Source of the DNA: Vibrio ulleungensis
GTDB taxonomy: Bacteria > Pseudomonadota > Gammaproteobacteria > Enterobacterales > Vibrionaceae
Assembly (NCBI RefSeq): GCF_016900875.1
Contig: NZ_JAFEUM010000008.1
Location: 62,001 to 126,000, forward strand
DNA: 64,000 nt
Direction: 5' to 3'
In this document: in pieces, positions 51,634-61,219 of the stretch
Layout: every line of letters starts with the position of its first letter
Position numbering within the stretch: position 1 is the stretch's first letter
Made by a program: the position numbers and the translations under genes
Notes under the pieces: model-generated
What the model was told of the DNA's origin: nothing
What the model saw: only the letters and a program-made list of their open reading frames with translations
Database searches by the model: none

Positions 51634-52398
51634 ATGTCAGACACAGTATTATCATCACAGCAGCTGCCTCAACACATTGCTTTCATCATGGATGGCAACG
51701 GTCGATGGGCTAAATCCAAAGGCAAGCCGCGTGTGTTTGGACACAGGGCCGGTGTGAAATCAGTTAGACGAACCATTCGCACTGCAGCCCGGTTGGGTGT
51801 AAAGGCTGTGACCTTGTTTGCGTTTAGTAGTGAAAATTGGCAACGACCAGAAGAAGAAGTCAGCTTGTTGATGGAGCTGTTTATGGTCGCGTTAACTAAT
51901 GAAGTTAAACGACTTCATAAGAATGACTTAAAGTTAAAAGTGATCGGTGACACCAGTGCGTTCAGTCAACGATTACAAGACAAGATTGCAGAAGCTGAAG
52001 CAATCACCGAAAACAACAAAGGCATGCAAGTCAACGTTGCGGCTAATTACGGTGGCAAGTGGGACATCGCTCAGGCGACCAAACGCATCGCTAAACAGAT
52101 AGAAACGGGTGAGGTCAGTGTTGAAGAAATTGACGAAGCACTGCTGTCTAAACACATGAGCTTAAGCGACTTACCCGAAGTGGACCTTATGATCCGGACT
52201 AGTGGTGAGTCGAGAATCAGCAATTTCATGCTGTGGCAAATGGCCTATGCAGAGCTCTATTTTTGCCCTTGCCATTGGCCAGACTTTGACGAAGATGCCT
52301 TAATTGAAGCCGTGAGTTGGTTTGTTAACCGAGAACGTCGCTTTGGTTGTACTGGCGAACAGGTAAAAGCCCTTATGACCACAGAAAAAGGATTCTAA
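51634..52398 (+). CDS. uppS: Undecaprenyl diphosphate synthase
   Basis: UppS adds eight IPP units to farnesyl diphosphate, giving the C55 lipid carrier for peptidoglycan. The 254-residue cis-prenyltransferase has HIAFIMDGNGRWAKSKGKPR with the catalytic Asp, GHRAGVKSVR, FAFSSENWQRP, NYGGKWDI, and RTSGESRISNF before AELYF. The ATG at 51634 gives the family length; there is no good ribosome site and the leader is AT-rich, so translation may be weak or structure-dependent. cdsA follows 3 bases after the stop. Confidence 0.96.
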   Translation: MSDTVLSSQQLPQHIAFIMDGNGRWAKSKGKPRVFGHRAGVKSVRRTIRTAARLGVKAVTLFAFSSENWQRPEEEVSLLMELFMVALTNEVKRLHKNDLKLKVIGDTSAFSQRLQDKIAEAEAITENNKGMQVNVAANYGGKWDIAQATKRIAKQIETGEVSVEEIDEALLSKHMSLSDLPEVDLMIRTSGESRISNFMLWQMAYAELYFCPCHWPDFDEDALIEAVSWFVNRERRFGCTGEQVKALMTTEKGF

Positions 52399-52401
52399 TA
52401 C

Positions 52402-53247
52402 GTGAAACAACGCATTATTACCGCGCTAATTCTTGCGCCGCTCATCATTGCTGGCATTTTCTTGTTACCCTTTTTCTACTTTGTATTGATGTTGCTCGGT
52501 GTTGTTGGCCTCTCTTTATGGGAGTGGTCGCAGTTTGTGACGCCAAAAGCTCGCAATAAGAGCTTATTCTTTTTACTGGCTGGTGCGCTCGCCTGTGTAG
52601 CGATAATGCCTATGCAACCCTACGAATTAGGCGCTTTTGGACAAAGTAGCTTTAGCTTCATCTTAAGTGGTGTTATTTGGTGGCTCATCGCGAGCCTGAT
52701 GACCATTACCTACCCATCTTCAGCAAAGCATTGGCAAGATTCGCCGTTACTTAAAGGCATTTTCGGTCTTATTTCACTTATGCCATTTCTTTGGAGCGTA
52801 GCGGTACTTCGAGCCATTGATTACGACGTGAACGTTTATTACGGCGCCAAGATGGTCCTGTTTGTCTGCCTGCTTGTATGGAGTGCTGATAGTGGCGCCT
52901 ACTTTGCCGGTAAGAGCCTCGGTAAACATAAGATGGCACCGCGCGTTAGCCCCAATAAAACCATAGAAGGTTTAGTCGGGGGCATCATTGCTGCGATCAT
53001 TGTTGGTTTTGTCTTTACGGATCTGCTGTCTCTCGATTTCTCTAGCACACCTGCCATGATGGTGATTATTTTGGCTACAGTTGTTATCTCGGTGATGGGT
53101 GATTTGGTTGAGAGCATGTTTAAACGTGTTGCAAATATTAAAGACAGCAGCAACTTGATCCCTGGGCATGGTGGAGTATTGGACCGCATTGACAGTTTGA
53201 TGGCAGCGTTTCCTATGTTTACGCTGTGCTATTTTTTACTCGCATAA
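52402..53247 (+). CDS. cdsA: Phosphatidate cytidylyltransferase
   Basis: CdsA makes CDP-diacylglycerol, the precursor of all phospholipids, in the inner membrane. The 281-residue protein has about eight hydrophobic segments and the C-terminal signature SADSGAYFAGKSLGKHKMAP, SPNKTIEGLVGG and KDSSNLIPGHGGVLDRIDSL. Start GTG at 52402, with AAGGA 9 bases upstream. It lies 3 bases after uppS and 21 before ispC, all on one operon. Confidence 0.96.
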   Translation: MKQRIITALILAPLIIAGIFLLPFFYFVLMLLGVVGLSLWEWSQFVTPKARNKSLFFLLAGALACVAIMPMQPYELGAFGQSSFSFILSGVIWWLIASLMTITYPSSAKHWQDSPLLKGIFGLISLMPFLWSVAVLRAIDYDVNVYYGAKMVLFVCLLVWSADSGAYFAGKSLGKHKMAPRVSPNKTIEGLVGGIIAAIIVGFVFTDLLSLDFSSTPAMMVIILATVVISVMGDLVESMFKRVANIKDSSNLIPGHGGVLDRIDSLMAAFPMFTLCYFLLA

Positions 53248-53268
53248 TCAACCGATATTGAGTCGACC

Positions 53269-54474
53269 ATGAAGCAGATTGCCATTTTGGGCGCGACCGG
53301 GTCAATCGGTAGCAGCACACTAAAAGTCATTCAAGCGAACCCTAGCGAATATCAAGTTTTTGCACTGGCTGCGGCAACCAATGTTGAAGCTATGGTTAGT
53401 TTGTGTCGTCAATGGACGCCTCGTTTCGCAGTCATGCATGACGAGCAAGCTGCAGAACAGCTAACCATGCAACTTGCGTCGCTAAATCTTTCTACTTCAG
53501 TATTGAGTGGACAAGCAGGATTGTGCGATGTTGCTCAGCATCCACAAGTCGATGCCGTTATGGCCGCGATTGTAGGTGGGGCTGGCTTACTTTCAACTAT
53601 GGCAGCAGCGAAAGCGGGTAAGCAAATACTATTGGCCAATAAAGAATCTTTGGTGATGTCGGGGCAGTTGTTGATAGATGTTGCTTCTAAAACCGGCGCG
53701 CAAATTTTACCTGTAGACAGCGAGCACAATGCGATATTCCAAAGCTTGCCCGTTGATGCTCAATTGCAAATTGGCCGCTGTGATTTACAAGCTTGTGGCG
53801 TTTCAAAAATATTGCTAACAGGCTCCGGTGGGCCTTTTCGTTATAGTGATGTCGAATCACTGTCAACGGTGACACCGGAACAAGCTATTGCTCACCCTAA
53901 TTGGTCAATGGGGCCAAAAATCTCGGTTGATTCGGCAACTATGATGAATAAAGGGCTTGAGTATATTGAGGCTAAATGGCTATTTGCCGCAGATAAATCT
54001 CAATTGGATGTGATTATTCACCCTCAATCTGTGATTCATTCAATGGTGCAATATGTGGATGGTTCTGTTATCGCCCAAATGGGCGAACCCGACATGTGTA
54101 CACCTATTGCGCACACCATGGCTTACCCAAATCGCACCCCTTCTACAGTATCTGCGCTAGACTTTACTCAGGTGGGTGAATTGACTTTTTTAGCCCCAGA
54201 CTTTTCACGATATCCATGTTTGCAACTGGCAATCGATGCGTGTTTTGAAGGGCAGCATGCGACGACAACGCTGAACGCCTGTAACGAAGTTGCGGTGGAT
54301 GCGTTTTTAAATCGAAAAATAGGCTTTACCGATATTGCTCGTGTCAATCAATCGGTTGTCGAAGCGGTATGTGCAACGCAATCTGCACATCAGTTAAATG
54401 ATCTAGAAAGTTTGCTTTCGCTCGATGAAATGGTGCGAAAACTGGCCCAAGAACACGTTGTAAAGGTGGTGTGA
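53269..54474 (+). CDS. ispC: 1-deoxy-D-xylulose 5-phosphate reductoisomerase
   Basis: IspC (Dxr) rearranges and reduces DXP, the Dxs product, to MEP with NADPH. The 401-residue protein shows the NADPH-binding ILGATGSIGSSTLKVI, LANKESLVMSG, VDSEHNAIFQ with metal ligands Asp and Glu, SGGPFR, HPNWSMGPKISVDSATMMNK, and the catalytic loop MVQYVDGSVIAQMGEPDM. Length and motifs are standard. It is one base from rseP. Confidence 0.97.
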   Translation: MKQIAILGATGSIGSSTLKVIQANPSEYQVFALAAATNVEAMVSLCRQWTPRFAVMHDEQAAEQLTMQLASLNLSTSVLSGQAGLCDVAQHPQVDAVMAAIVGGAGLLSTMAAAKAGKQILLANKESLVMSGQLLIDVASKTGAQILPVDSEHNAIFQSLPVDAQLQIGRCDLQACGVSKILLTGSGGPFRYSDVESLSTVTPEQAIAHPNWSMGPKISVDSATMMNKGLEYIEAKWLFAADKSQLDVIIHPQSVIHSMVQYVDGSVIAQMGEPDMCTPIAHTMAYPNRTPSTVSALDFTQVGELTFLAPDFSRYPCLQLAIDACFEGQHATTTLNACNEVAVDAFLNRKIGFTDIARVNQSVVEAVCATQSAHQLNDLESLLSLDEMVRKLAQEHVVKVV

Positions 54475-54475
54475 T

Positions 54476-55831
54476 ATGAGTGGGTTTTTATGGAATTTCG
54501 CCTCATTTGTCGTTGCACTGGGTATATTGGTCGCAGTGCATGAGTTTGGGCATTTTTGGGTAGCTCGCCGATGTGGTGTGAAGGTCCACAAGTTCTCTAT
54601 AGGCTTTGGTAAGTCTATCTGGTCGCGTACCGACAAACAGGGGACTGAGTATACTATTGCACTGATTCCGTTAGGTGGCTTTGTCAAAATGCTTGATGGC
54701 CGTGTGGATGAGTTGACTGACGAGCAGAAAAACCAGGCCTTTGACCACAAACCTTTGTGGAAACGCAGCGCAATTGTGGCCGCAGGCCCAATGTTTAATT
54801 TTTTGTTTGCGATTATTGCGTACTGGTTAGTGCTCATGATCGGCGTGCCAAGTGTTAAGCCGGTAATTGGTGATCTAGTTCCAAATTCTATTGCTGAACA
54901 AGCGGGAATTGAACGTTCGATGGAACTTACTTCCATCGACGGAATCAAAACACCTGATTGGCAGTCGGTGAACATGCAGCTTATTTCGCACATTGGGCTA
55001 GACCAGATGTCGGTTACGTACGCCCCTATAGATAATTACGGTCTAGAACGTCAAACCACATTGGATATTCGCCAATGGCAATTTGATCCTGAAAAGGAAT
55101 CGGCGATTCGTACGATTGGGATTGTTCCGTATCGCCCAGAAATCATCAGTACAGTGAGTCAGGTGATAGAAGGTGGGGCTGCAGAAGCTGCAGGAGTGCA
55201 GGTGGGTGACCAAATCATTGGCCTCAACGAACAGCCTATGACTGAATGGGAAGCCATAGCCGAGACGATTCGCAATAACCCATCGACAGCGATGCCTATC
55301 GATATCATTCGTGATGGAAACCCGATTACGTTGACTCTGACCCCGAATGCTCGAGTAATTGAGGAGCAAACTATTGGTTATGTTGGTATTATGCCAACAT
55401 CAGAACCTTGGCCAGAGAACTATCGCTTTGACATGCAGTTTGGCCCATTTGCTGCAATCGGTGAAGCGGTCAATAAGTCTTACCAGCTGGTGGACTTAAC
55501 GCTCAGCATGTTGAAAAAACTGGTGGTTGGGCATGTGGGTATAGAAAATTTAAGCGGGCCGATCTCGATCGCAAAAGGCGCGGGAGCGACCGCCGATTAT
55601 GGTCTGGTTCACTTTTTAATGTTTTTAGCGCTGATAAGCGTAAACTTAGGTATTATTAATTTACTGCCGTTGCCTGTTTTAGATGGCGGTCACTTATTGT
55701 TTTTTGCTATTGAAGCCGTGATCAGACGCCCAGTACCAGAGAAGGTACAAGAGGTTGGATATCGAATTGGTGGAGCACTGCTGCTCGCACTTATGACAGT
55801 GGCTATTTTTAATGACTTTATGCGCTTATAA
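54476..55831 (+). CDS. rseP: Site-2 membrane protease RseP
   Basis: RseP cuts the anti-sigma factor RseA inside the membrane after DegS, releasing sigma-E, and clears leftover signal peptides. The 451-residue protein has the zinc motif H22-E-F-G-H26 in the first helix, a large periplasmic part with two PDZ domains (about 115-310; VQVGDQIIGLNEQPM is in the second), and the third metal ligand in NLLPLPVLDGGHLLFF near the C-terminus. The ATG is one base after the ispC stop. bamA lies 33 bases downstream; protease and substrate pathway share an operon. Confidence 0.97.
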   Translation: MSGFLWNFASFVVALGILVAVHEFGHFWVARRCGVKVHKFSIGFGKSIWSRTDKQGTEYTIALIPLGGFVKMLDGRVDELTDEQKNQAFDHKPLWKRSAIVAAGPMFNFLFAIIAYWLVLMIGVPSVKPVIGDLVPNSIAEQAGIERSMELTSIDGIKTPDWQSVNMQLISHIGLDQMSVTYAPIDNYGLERQTTLDIRQWQFDPEKESAIRTIGIVPYRPEIISTVSQVIEGGAAEAAGVQVGDQIIGLNEQPMTEWEAIAETIRNNPSTAMPIDIIRDGNPITLTLTPNARVIEEQTIGYVGIMPTSEPWPENYRFDMQFGPFAAIGEAVNKSYQLVDLTLSMLKKLVVGHVGIENLSGPISIAKGAGATADYGLVHFLMFLALISVNLGIINLLPLPVLDGGHLLFFAIEAVIRRPVPEKVQEVGYRIGGALLLALMTVAIFNDFMRL

Positions 55832-55864
55832 CGTTAAGCGCAGCATGGAAATACAACGGAATTT

Positions 55865-58279
55865 ATGAAGTTTAAGGACTTGTTGCTGGCTTCGAGCGTT
55901 TTGCTCAGCACAGTAGCTTACGGCAGCGATAGCTTTGTCGTCGACGATATTCGTATTGAAGGTTTGCAGCGTGTTGCACTGGGTGCGGCATTGCTAAAAA
56001 TCCCAGTACGTGTAGGAGATACTCTAGGTGAAGGCGATGTGGCGGAGACGATTCGCTCATTGTACGCATCGGGTAACTATGAAGACGTGAGCGTATTACG
56101 CGATGGCAATACATTGGTGGTGCAGGTTAAAGAAAGGCCTACCATTGCGAGTATTTCGTTTAGCGGCAATAAAGCATTGGAAGACGACCAATTGCAGCAA
56201 AACCTCGACGCGTCAGGTGTGCGAGTTGGTGAAGCGTTGGACCGCACAACTTTAAGCAATATCGAAAAAGGCTTAGAAGACTTTTACTACAGTGTGGGTA
56301 AATACAACGCATCCGTGCAAGCGGTGATAACGCCACTTCCTCGAAATCGTTCTGACCTAAAGTTCGTATTTGCTGAAGGTGTCTCCGCGAAGATTAAGCA
56401 GATTAACTTTATCGGTAATGAAATATTCACTGATTCACAACTGCTATCTCGATTTAACCTGAATGTTGAAGTGCCTTGGTGGAACTTCTTGGCTGATGAT
56501 AAGTACCAGAAACAGGTACTGGCCGGTGACATTGAATCACTAAAGTCGTACTACTACGATCGTGGTTATTTGAAATTTAAAGTCGACTCAACGCAAGTAG
56601 CCATCTCTCCTGATAAGAAAGGTGTCTACATTACGCTATCACTTGAAGAAGGCAATGCGTACACAGTTAAAGACGTGCAGTTTCGTGGTGAATTGATAGG
56701 GAAGACAGAAGAGTTTCGTAGTCTTGTCACGCTGGATGAAGGTGAAGTCTATAGCGGCACAGAAGTTACCGCGATGGAAGAAGGCATTAAGCGAGTACTC
56801 GGTGCGTCAGGTTACGCGTACCCAGAAGTGCGAACCATTCCTGAGTTCGATGATAAAAATAACGAAGTCTCTCTCGTTGTAAACGTCACTTCAGGTAAGA
56901 GAATTTATGTTCGTGATATTCGTTTTGTAGGCAACAATTCAACCAAAGATGAAGTACTTCGTCGTGAAATGCGTCAAATGGAAGGCAGTTGGCTCAATTC
57001 GCAATCTATTGAAACCGGTAAAGCACGTCTTAACCGTTTGGGTTTCTTTGAGACTGTAGATGTTAGTACGGTTCGAGTCCCTGGAAGCGACGATCAGGTA
57101 GACATTGTTTACAGCGTTAAAGAGGCAAACTCCGGCAGTGTCAACTTCGGTGTGGGCTATGGTACCGAATCGGGCATCAGTTTCCAGCTAGGTTTGCAGC
57201 AGGATAACTTCTTAGGAAGCGGTGACCGAGTTGGTATTTCGGCAATGATGAACGACTATCAGAAAAACGTTAGTCTTGACTATCGCGACCCTTATTGGAA
57301 CCTCGATGGTGTGAGCCTGGGTGGTAAGATTTATTACAATGAATTTGAGGCCTCTGAAGCAGGTATTGTTGATTACACCAACGAAAGCTACGGCGCTACT
57401 CTTACTTGGGGTTTCCCATTTAATGAGCTCAACTTCTTTGAGTTGGGAGTGGGCTATGCGCACAACCGTTTGTCGAACATTGACCAATACGTTCAGATTG
57501 AGCGGTTCTTGCAGTCGCAAGCCAGTAATGTCGATAGTGATGGTGCACTCATTGTAAGCGACTTCGAGTTTTCGCTGGCATGGACACGAAATAACCTTAA
57601 CCGAGGTACCTTCCCAACGGCCGGTAACCACCAAAGAGCCTACTATAAGATGACAACGCCAGGCTCGGACGTGCAGTACTTCAAGATGCAATATGACGTA
57701 CGCCAATACTTCCCTCTGACAGAGTCTCACAATTTTGCGCTCTTGCTTCGTGGACGTTTAGGATATGGTAATGGTTACGGCAGTATCGATGGCAACGATA
57801 ACCTGTTCCCATTCTATGAGAACTTTTATGCCGGTGGCTTTACTACTCTTCGTGGGTTTAGTTCGAACACAGCAGGTCCTAAGGCCGTCTACGACGAGGG
57901 TAAAGGAAACAATCCTAACTACAATGCTACGGATAAGTCGGTGGGTGGTAACGCAACGGCACTGGGTAGTATAGAGCTTATCGTACCGACACCGTTTGTC
58001 TCCGAGGGCTTTAAGAACCAATTACGTTCTAGCTTGTTCGTCGATATGGCGAGCGTGTGGGATACCGAGTTCCTGTTTGTCGAAATGGACAGCGGGGCGC
58101 CGGGTTACAAGTATTACTATGACTATTCTGATCCAAGTGCATTCCGCGCATCTTTTGGTGCCGCAGTGCAGTGGATGTCTCCAATGGGACCTTTGGTGTT
58201 CTCATTTGCAACGCCGATTAAAATTTACGAAGGTGACGATGACGAGTTTTTCACCTTCACAATTGGAAGAACCTTCTAA
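55865..58279 (+). CDS. bamA: Outer membrane protein assembly factor BamA
   Basis: BamA is the core of the machine that inserts beta-barrel proteins into the outer membrane. The 804-residue precursor has a signal peptide (KDLLLASSVLLSTVAYG), five POTRA domains at about 22-420 (the first with FVVDDIRIEGLQRV), and a C-terminal 16-stranded barrel ending in Phe (FFTFTIGRTF), the usual Bam recognition. The conserved barrel loop 6 motif is in GGFTTLRGFSSN (VRGF-like, here LRGF). It precedes skp, whose product delivers substrates to it. Confidence 0.97.
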   Translation: MKFKDLLLASSVLLSTVAYGSDSFVVDDIRIEGLQRVALGAALLKIPVRVGDTLGEGDVAETIRSLYASGNYEDVSVLRDGNTLVVQVKERPTIASISFSGNKALEDDQLQQNLDASGVRVGEALDRTTLSNIEKGLEDFYYSVGKYNASVQAVITPLPRNRSDLKFVFAEGVSAKIKQINFIGNEIFTDSQLLSRFNLNVEVPWWNFLADDKYQKQVLAGDIESLKSYYYDRGYLKFKVDSTQVAISPDKKGVYITLSLEEGNAYTVKDVQFRGELIGKTEEFRSLVTLDEGEVYSGTEVTAMEEGIKRVLGASGYAYPEVRTIPEFDDKNNEVSLVVNVTSGKRIYVRDIRFVGNNSTKDEVLRREMRQMEGSWLNSQSIETGKARLNRLGFFETVDVSTVRVPGSDDQVDIVYSVKEANSGSVNFGVGYGTESGISFQLGLQQDNFLGSGDRVGISAMMNDYQKNVSLDYRDPYWNLDGVSLGGKIYYNEFEASEAGIVDYTNESYGATLTWGFPFNELNFFELGVGYAHNRLSNIDQYVQIERFLQSQASNVDSDGALIVSDFEFSLAWTRNNLNRGTFPTAGNHQRAYYKMTTPGSDVQYFKMQYDVRQYFPLTESHNFALLLRGRLGYGNGYGSIDGNDNLFPFYENFYAGGFTTLRGFSSNTAGPKAVYDEGKGNNPNYNATDKSVGGNATALGSIELIVPTPFVSEGFKNQLRSSLFVDMASVWDTEFLFVEMDSGAPGYKYYYDYSDPSAFRASFGAAVQWMSPMGPLVFSFATPIKIYEGDDDEFFTFTIGRTF

Positions 58280-58297
58280 CAACTAGAGGAAATGATT

Positions 58298-58807
58298 TTG
58301 AACAAAACAGTAAAAGCGCTAAGTCTTAGCCTTATTCTTGCAAGTACTGCCGTTGTCGCTAATGTTGCGGAAGCCGCACAGAAGATTGGTTATGTAAACA
58401 CGGCGAAAATCTTCCAAATGCACCCTAAACGTGAAGCTGCTTTGCAGGAACTGCAAGAGGAATTTAAAGACAAGTCTGCTGAAATCCAAGCACTTGAAGC
58501 TAAAATCAAAACCAAAATGGAGCAAGCTCGTCGTGATGGCGAACTGCTTGGCGAAGAAGGTATGCGTGCTCTTCAAATTGAAGTAGCGACACTAGAAGCT
58601 GAATACAAACTGAAGCGTCAATCGTTTGAGCGTGATGGCAAGCAGCGTGAAGCAGAAGAGAAGCAAGAGCTATTTAGAGAGATCCAAAATACCATCGAAG
58701 TGGTTGCTGCTGAAGAAGGCTTTGACATGATCATCGATGCTCAAGCCTTACAATACGCTAAGCCAGAGCTTGATCTAACCGACGCAGTCATTAATAAAAT
58801 TAAGTAA
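58298..58807 (+). CDS. skp: Periplasmic chaperone Skp (OmpH)
   Basis: Skp is a trimeric chaperone that holds unfolded outer-membrane proteins in the periplasm. The 169-residue precursor has a signal peptide (NKTVKALSLSLILASTAVVA then ANVAEA) and a mature protein that is nearly all helix with coiled-coil tentacles. The likely start is TTG at 58298, 7 bases after AGAGGA; an ATG two codons earlier lies only one base from that site and is less likely. It is between bamA and lpxD in the standard envelope cluster. Confidence 0.92.
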   Translation: MNKTVKALSLSLILASTAVVANVAEAAQKIGYVNTAKIFQMHPKREAALQELQEEFKDKSAEIQALEAKIKTKMEQARRDGELLGEEGMRALQIEVATLEAEYKLKRQSFERDGKQREAEEKQELFREIQNTIEVVAAEEGFDMIIDAQALQYAKPELDLTDAVINKIK

Positions 58808-58824
58808 CGGTTAACTGGAGTCTT

Positions 58825-59868
58825 ATGATCACCTTAACGCTACAACAAGTTGCTGACATTGCTGGTGGGACACTTATCGGTGACTCAGCCGCGACTGTTT
58901 CTCAGTTTCAAGCGATGGATAAAGCGCAGCCTGGCGACATTAGTTTCTTAACTAATCCAAAATATCGAAAGCATCTTGCACAATGTAATGCGACCTGCGT
59001 GTTAATCAAACAAGCAGACGCAGAGCATTGCAGCGGCAACGCTATTGTTGTCGGCGACCCTTACATCGCGTACGCAAAAGTAGCCCAAAAACTGGATAAG
59101 ACTCCTAAAGCCGCAACTGGTATTGCTCCTAGTGCGGTCATTAGTGACAGTGCTATTTTGGGCAACAATGTCAGTGTTGGTGCTAACGCCGTTATTGAAA
59201 CGGGTGCTCGGCTTGCAGACAATGTTGTTATTGGTGCCAACTGTTTTGTTGGCAAAAATGCATCAATTGGCGAAGGCACGCAGTTGTGGTCCAATGTTGC
59301 GGTATACCATGATGTTCAGATTGGCGAGCGCTGTTTAGTGCAGAGTCAGACAACCATAGGTTCCGATGGTTTTGGTTATGCAAACGAACAAGGTGAGTGG
59401 ATTAAGATCCCACAAACTGGCTCTGTGATCATCGGCAACCGCGTCGAAATTGGCGCAAGTGCTTGTATTGACCGTGGTGCGATTGGCAACACGATTGTCG
59501 AAGATAACGTCATCCTCGATAATTTGATTCAGGTTGCCCATAATGTTCATATTGGTTACGGCACCGCAATCGCAGGTGCAACGACCATCGCAGGAAGTAC
59601 GACCGTAGGTAAGTACTGCATTATTGGTGGTGCAACAGTCATCAATGGCCATATTGAGATCGCAGACCAAGTGACCATCACAGGTATGGGCATGGTGATG
59701 CGCAGCATCAAAGAAAAAGGCGTGTACTCTTCAGGGATTCCTCTGCAAAAAAATGCCGAGTGGCGTAAAACCGCAACCCGAGTACATCGTATCGATGAGA
59801 TGAACAAACGTCTAAAAACAGTTGAGAAACAGCTTGAACAGCAGGACTCTACTGAACAAGGGCTATAG
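58825..59868 (+). CDS. lpxD: UDP-3-O-(3-hydroxyacyl)glucosamine N-acyltransferase
   Basis: LpxD adds the second hydroxyacyl chain to the lipid A precursor from acyl-ACP. The 347-residue protein has an N-terminal uridine-binding domain (GDISFLTNPKYRKHLAQ), many hexapeptide repeats forming a left-handed beta helix (about 100-300), the catalytic His in LIQVAHNVHIGYG near residue 239, and a C-terminal helix (EMNKRLKTVEKQLEQQ). TGGAG precedes the ATG. A terminator follows. Confidence 0.96.
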   Translation: MITLTLQQVADIAGGTLIGDSAATVSQFQAMDKAQPGDISFLTNPKYRKHLAQCNATCVLIKQADAEHCSGNAIVVGDPYIAYAKVAQKLDKTPKAATGIAPSAVISDSAILGNNVSVGANAVIETGARLADNVVIGANCFVGKNASIGEGTQLWSNVAVYHDVQIGERCLVQSQTTIGSDGFGYANEQGEWIKIPQTGSVIIGNRVEIGASACIDRGAIGNTIVEDNVILDNLIQVAHNVHIGYGTAIAGATTIAGSTTVGKYCIIGGATVINGHIEIADQVTITGMGMVMRSIKEKGVYSSGIPLQKNAEWRKTATRVHRIDEMNKRLKTVEKQLEQQDSTEQGL

Positions 59869-59879
59869 CAGATAATTTT

Positions 59880-59906
59880 AGGCTCGCTATAGGCGAGCCT
59901 TTTTAA
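59880..59906 (+). terminator. Hairpin terminator between lpxD and fabZ
   Basis: AGGCTCGC pairs with GCGAGCCT around TATAG, followed by four T. It lies inside the lpx cluster, so it may tune rather than stop transcription. Confidence 0.75.
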
Positions 59907-59954
59907 TGTATAATACCCTTAGACAAGAATAATTTAATTAGCAGGAATTTGATT

Positions 59955-60407
59955 TTGACTACTGAAAATAAAACTATGGATATCATGGAAATCCAATCTC
60001 TTTTGCCACACCGTTACCCATTTCTATTGATAGATAGAGTGACGGATTATAAAGAGGGTGAGTATTTAGTAGCACTCAAAAATGTCACGTTTAACGAGCC
60101 TCAATTCACTGGTCACTTCCCACAAATGCCAGTTTTTCCAGGTGTTTTGATGCTTGAAGCGATGGCGCAAGCAACAGGTTTACTTGCATTTAAAACCTAC
60201 GGCGCACCTAGTGAGAATGAACTGTACTACTTTGCGAGCGTTGATAACGCCAAGTTCCGTAAACCTGTAGGCCCTGGCGACCAACTGGTCATTGAAGTGA
60301 AGCTGCTTAAAGAGCGCCGTGGTATTGCAGCCTTTACCGGTGTTGCAAAAGTAGATGGCGTTGTCGTGTGTGACGCTGAATTAAAATGTGCACGTCGAGA
60401 ATTCTAA
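59955..60407 (+). CDS. fabZ: 3-hydroxyacyl-ACP dehydratase
   Basis: FabZ dehydrates 3-hydroxyacyl-ACP and competes with LpxA/LpxD for 3-hydroxymyristoyl-ACP, so it sets the balance of phospholipid and lipid A. The 150-residue hot-dog protein has LLPHRYPFLLIDRV, catalytic His54 in FTGHFPQMPVFPG and Glu68 in LEAMAQATG. The likely start is TTG at 59955, with AGGAA 7 bases upstream, giving the family start MTTENKTM; a TTG two codons earlier is less well placed. lpxA follows one base after the stop. Confidence 0.95.
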   Translation: MTTENKTMDIMEIQSLLPHRYPFLLIDRVTDYKEGEYLVALKNVTFNEPQFTGHFPQMPVFPGVLMLEAMAQATGLLAFKTYGAPSENELYYFASVDNAKFRKPVGPGDQLVIEVKLLKERRGIAAFTGVAKVDGVVVCDAELKCARREF

Positions 60408-60408
60408 T

Positions 60409-61197
60409 ATGATCCATCCATCAGCAAGCGTTCACCCTTCAGCGGTGATTGAAGGCGATGTCACTCTAGAAGCTAACGTTACTGTTGGTCCATTTACCTA
60501 CATCTCGGGCAATATTGTCATTGGTGAAGGTACAGAAGTGATGTCTCACGTGGTAATCAAAGGCCACACTATTATTGGTAAAGAGAACCGTATTTTCCCA
60601 CAGGCTGTGATTGGTGAAGAAAACCAAGATAAAAAATACGGTGGCGAAGATACGAAAGTGATCATCGGTGATCGCAATGTCATTCGGGAAAGTGCGCAGA
60701 TTCACCGCGGCACCACGCAAGACAAGTATGAAACAGTGATTGGCAATGACAATCTATTGTGTGTAAACGCCCATATCGCTCACGATGTGATTGTGGGTAA
60801 CCATACTCACATAGGTAATAACGCAATACTGGGCGGCCACGTGACCGTTGGCGATTACGCAGGGGTAATGGCGCTGTCGGCGATCCACCCATTTTGTACC
60901 GTTGGTGCCTACGCGTATGTTGGCGGGTGCAGCGCGGTTGTACAAGACGTTCCACCGTACGTATTGGCGCAAGGTAACCACGCGACTCCGTTTGGACTTA
61001 ATAAAGTGGGTTTACAACGTAATGGGTTTGAAAAAGCCGAGATTCGTACGTTGTTTAAAGCGTACAAAGAGATTTACCGCTCAGGAAACACCTTGACAGA
61101 AACTCGCCCAGTGTTGATTGAGATGGCTAAAGAGACACCATCGGTACAGAGATTTATTGATATGCTCGACACAACTGAACGTGGCATTATTCGTTAA
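60409..61197 (+). CDS. lpxA: UDP-N-acetylglucosamine acyltransferase
   Basis: LpxA transfers 3-hydroxymyristate from ACP to UDP-GlcNAc, the first step of lipid A. The 262-residue protein is a hexapeptide-repeat beta helix with catalytic His125 in AHIAHDVIVG (H122 and H125 conserved), GGHVTVGDYA and a helical C-terminus (RTLFKAYKEIYRSG). The ATG at 60409 gives the exact E. coli length and lies one base after fabZ. A terminator hairpin follows before lpxB. Confidence 0.97.
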   Translation: MIHPSASVHPSAVIEGDVTLEANVTVGPFTYISGNIVIGEGTEVMSHVVIKGHTIIGKENRIFPQAVIGEENQDKKYGGEDTKVIIGDRNVIRESAQIHRGTTQDKYETVIGNDNLLCVNAHIAHDVIVGNHTHIGNNAILGGHVTVGDYAGVMALSAIHPFCTVGAYAYVGGCSAVVQDVPPYVLAQGNHATPFGLNKVGLQRNGFEKAEIRTLFKAYKEIYRSGNTLTETRPVLIEMAKETPSVQRFIDMLDTTERGIIR

Positions 61198-61219
61198 TAG
61201 TTGGGAATTGAGTTAAGCT

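Noticed and set aside
54403..54993. 196-residue frame opposite ispC/rseP
   Set aside because: Antisense to conserved RseP sequence, low-complexity composition, no ribosome site.
57212..57730. 172-residue frame on the minus strand inside bamA
   Set aside because: It lies opposite strongly conserved BamA barrel coding sequence and has no recognisable domain; a shadow frame.
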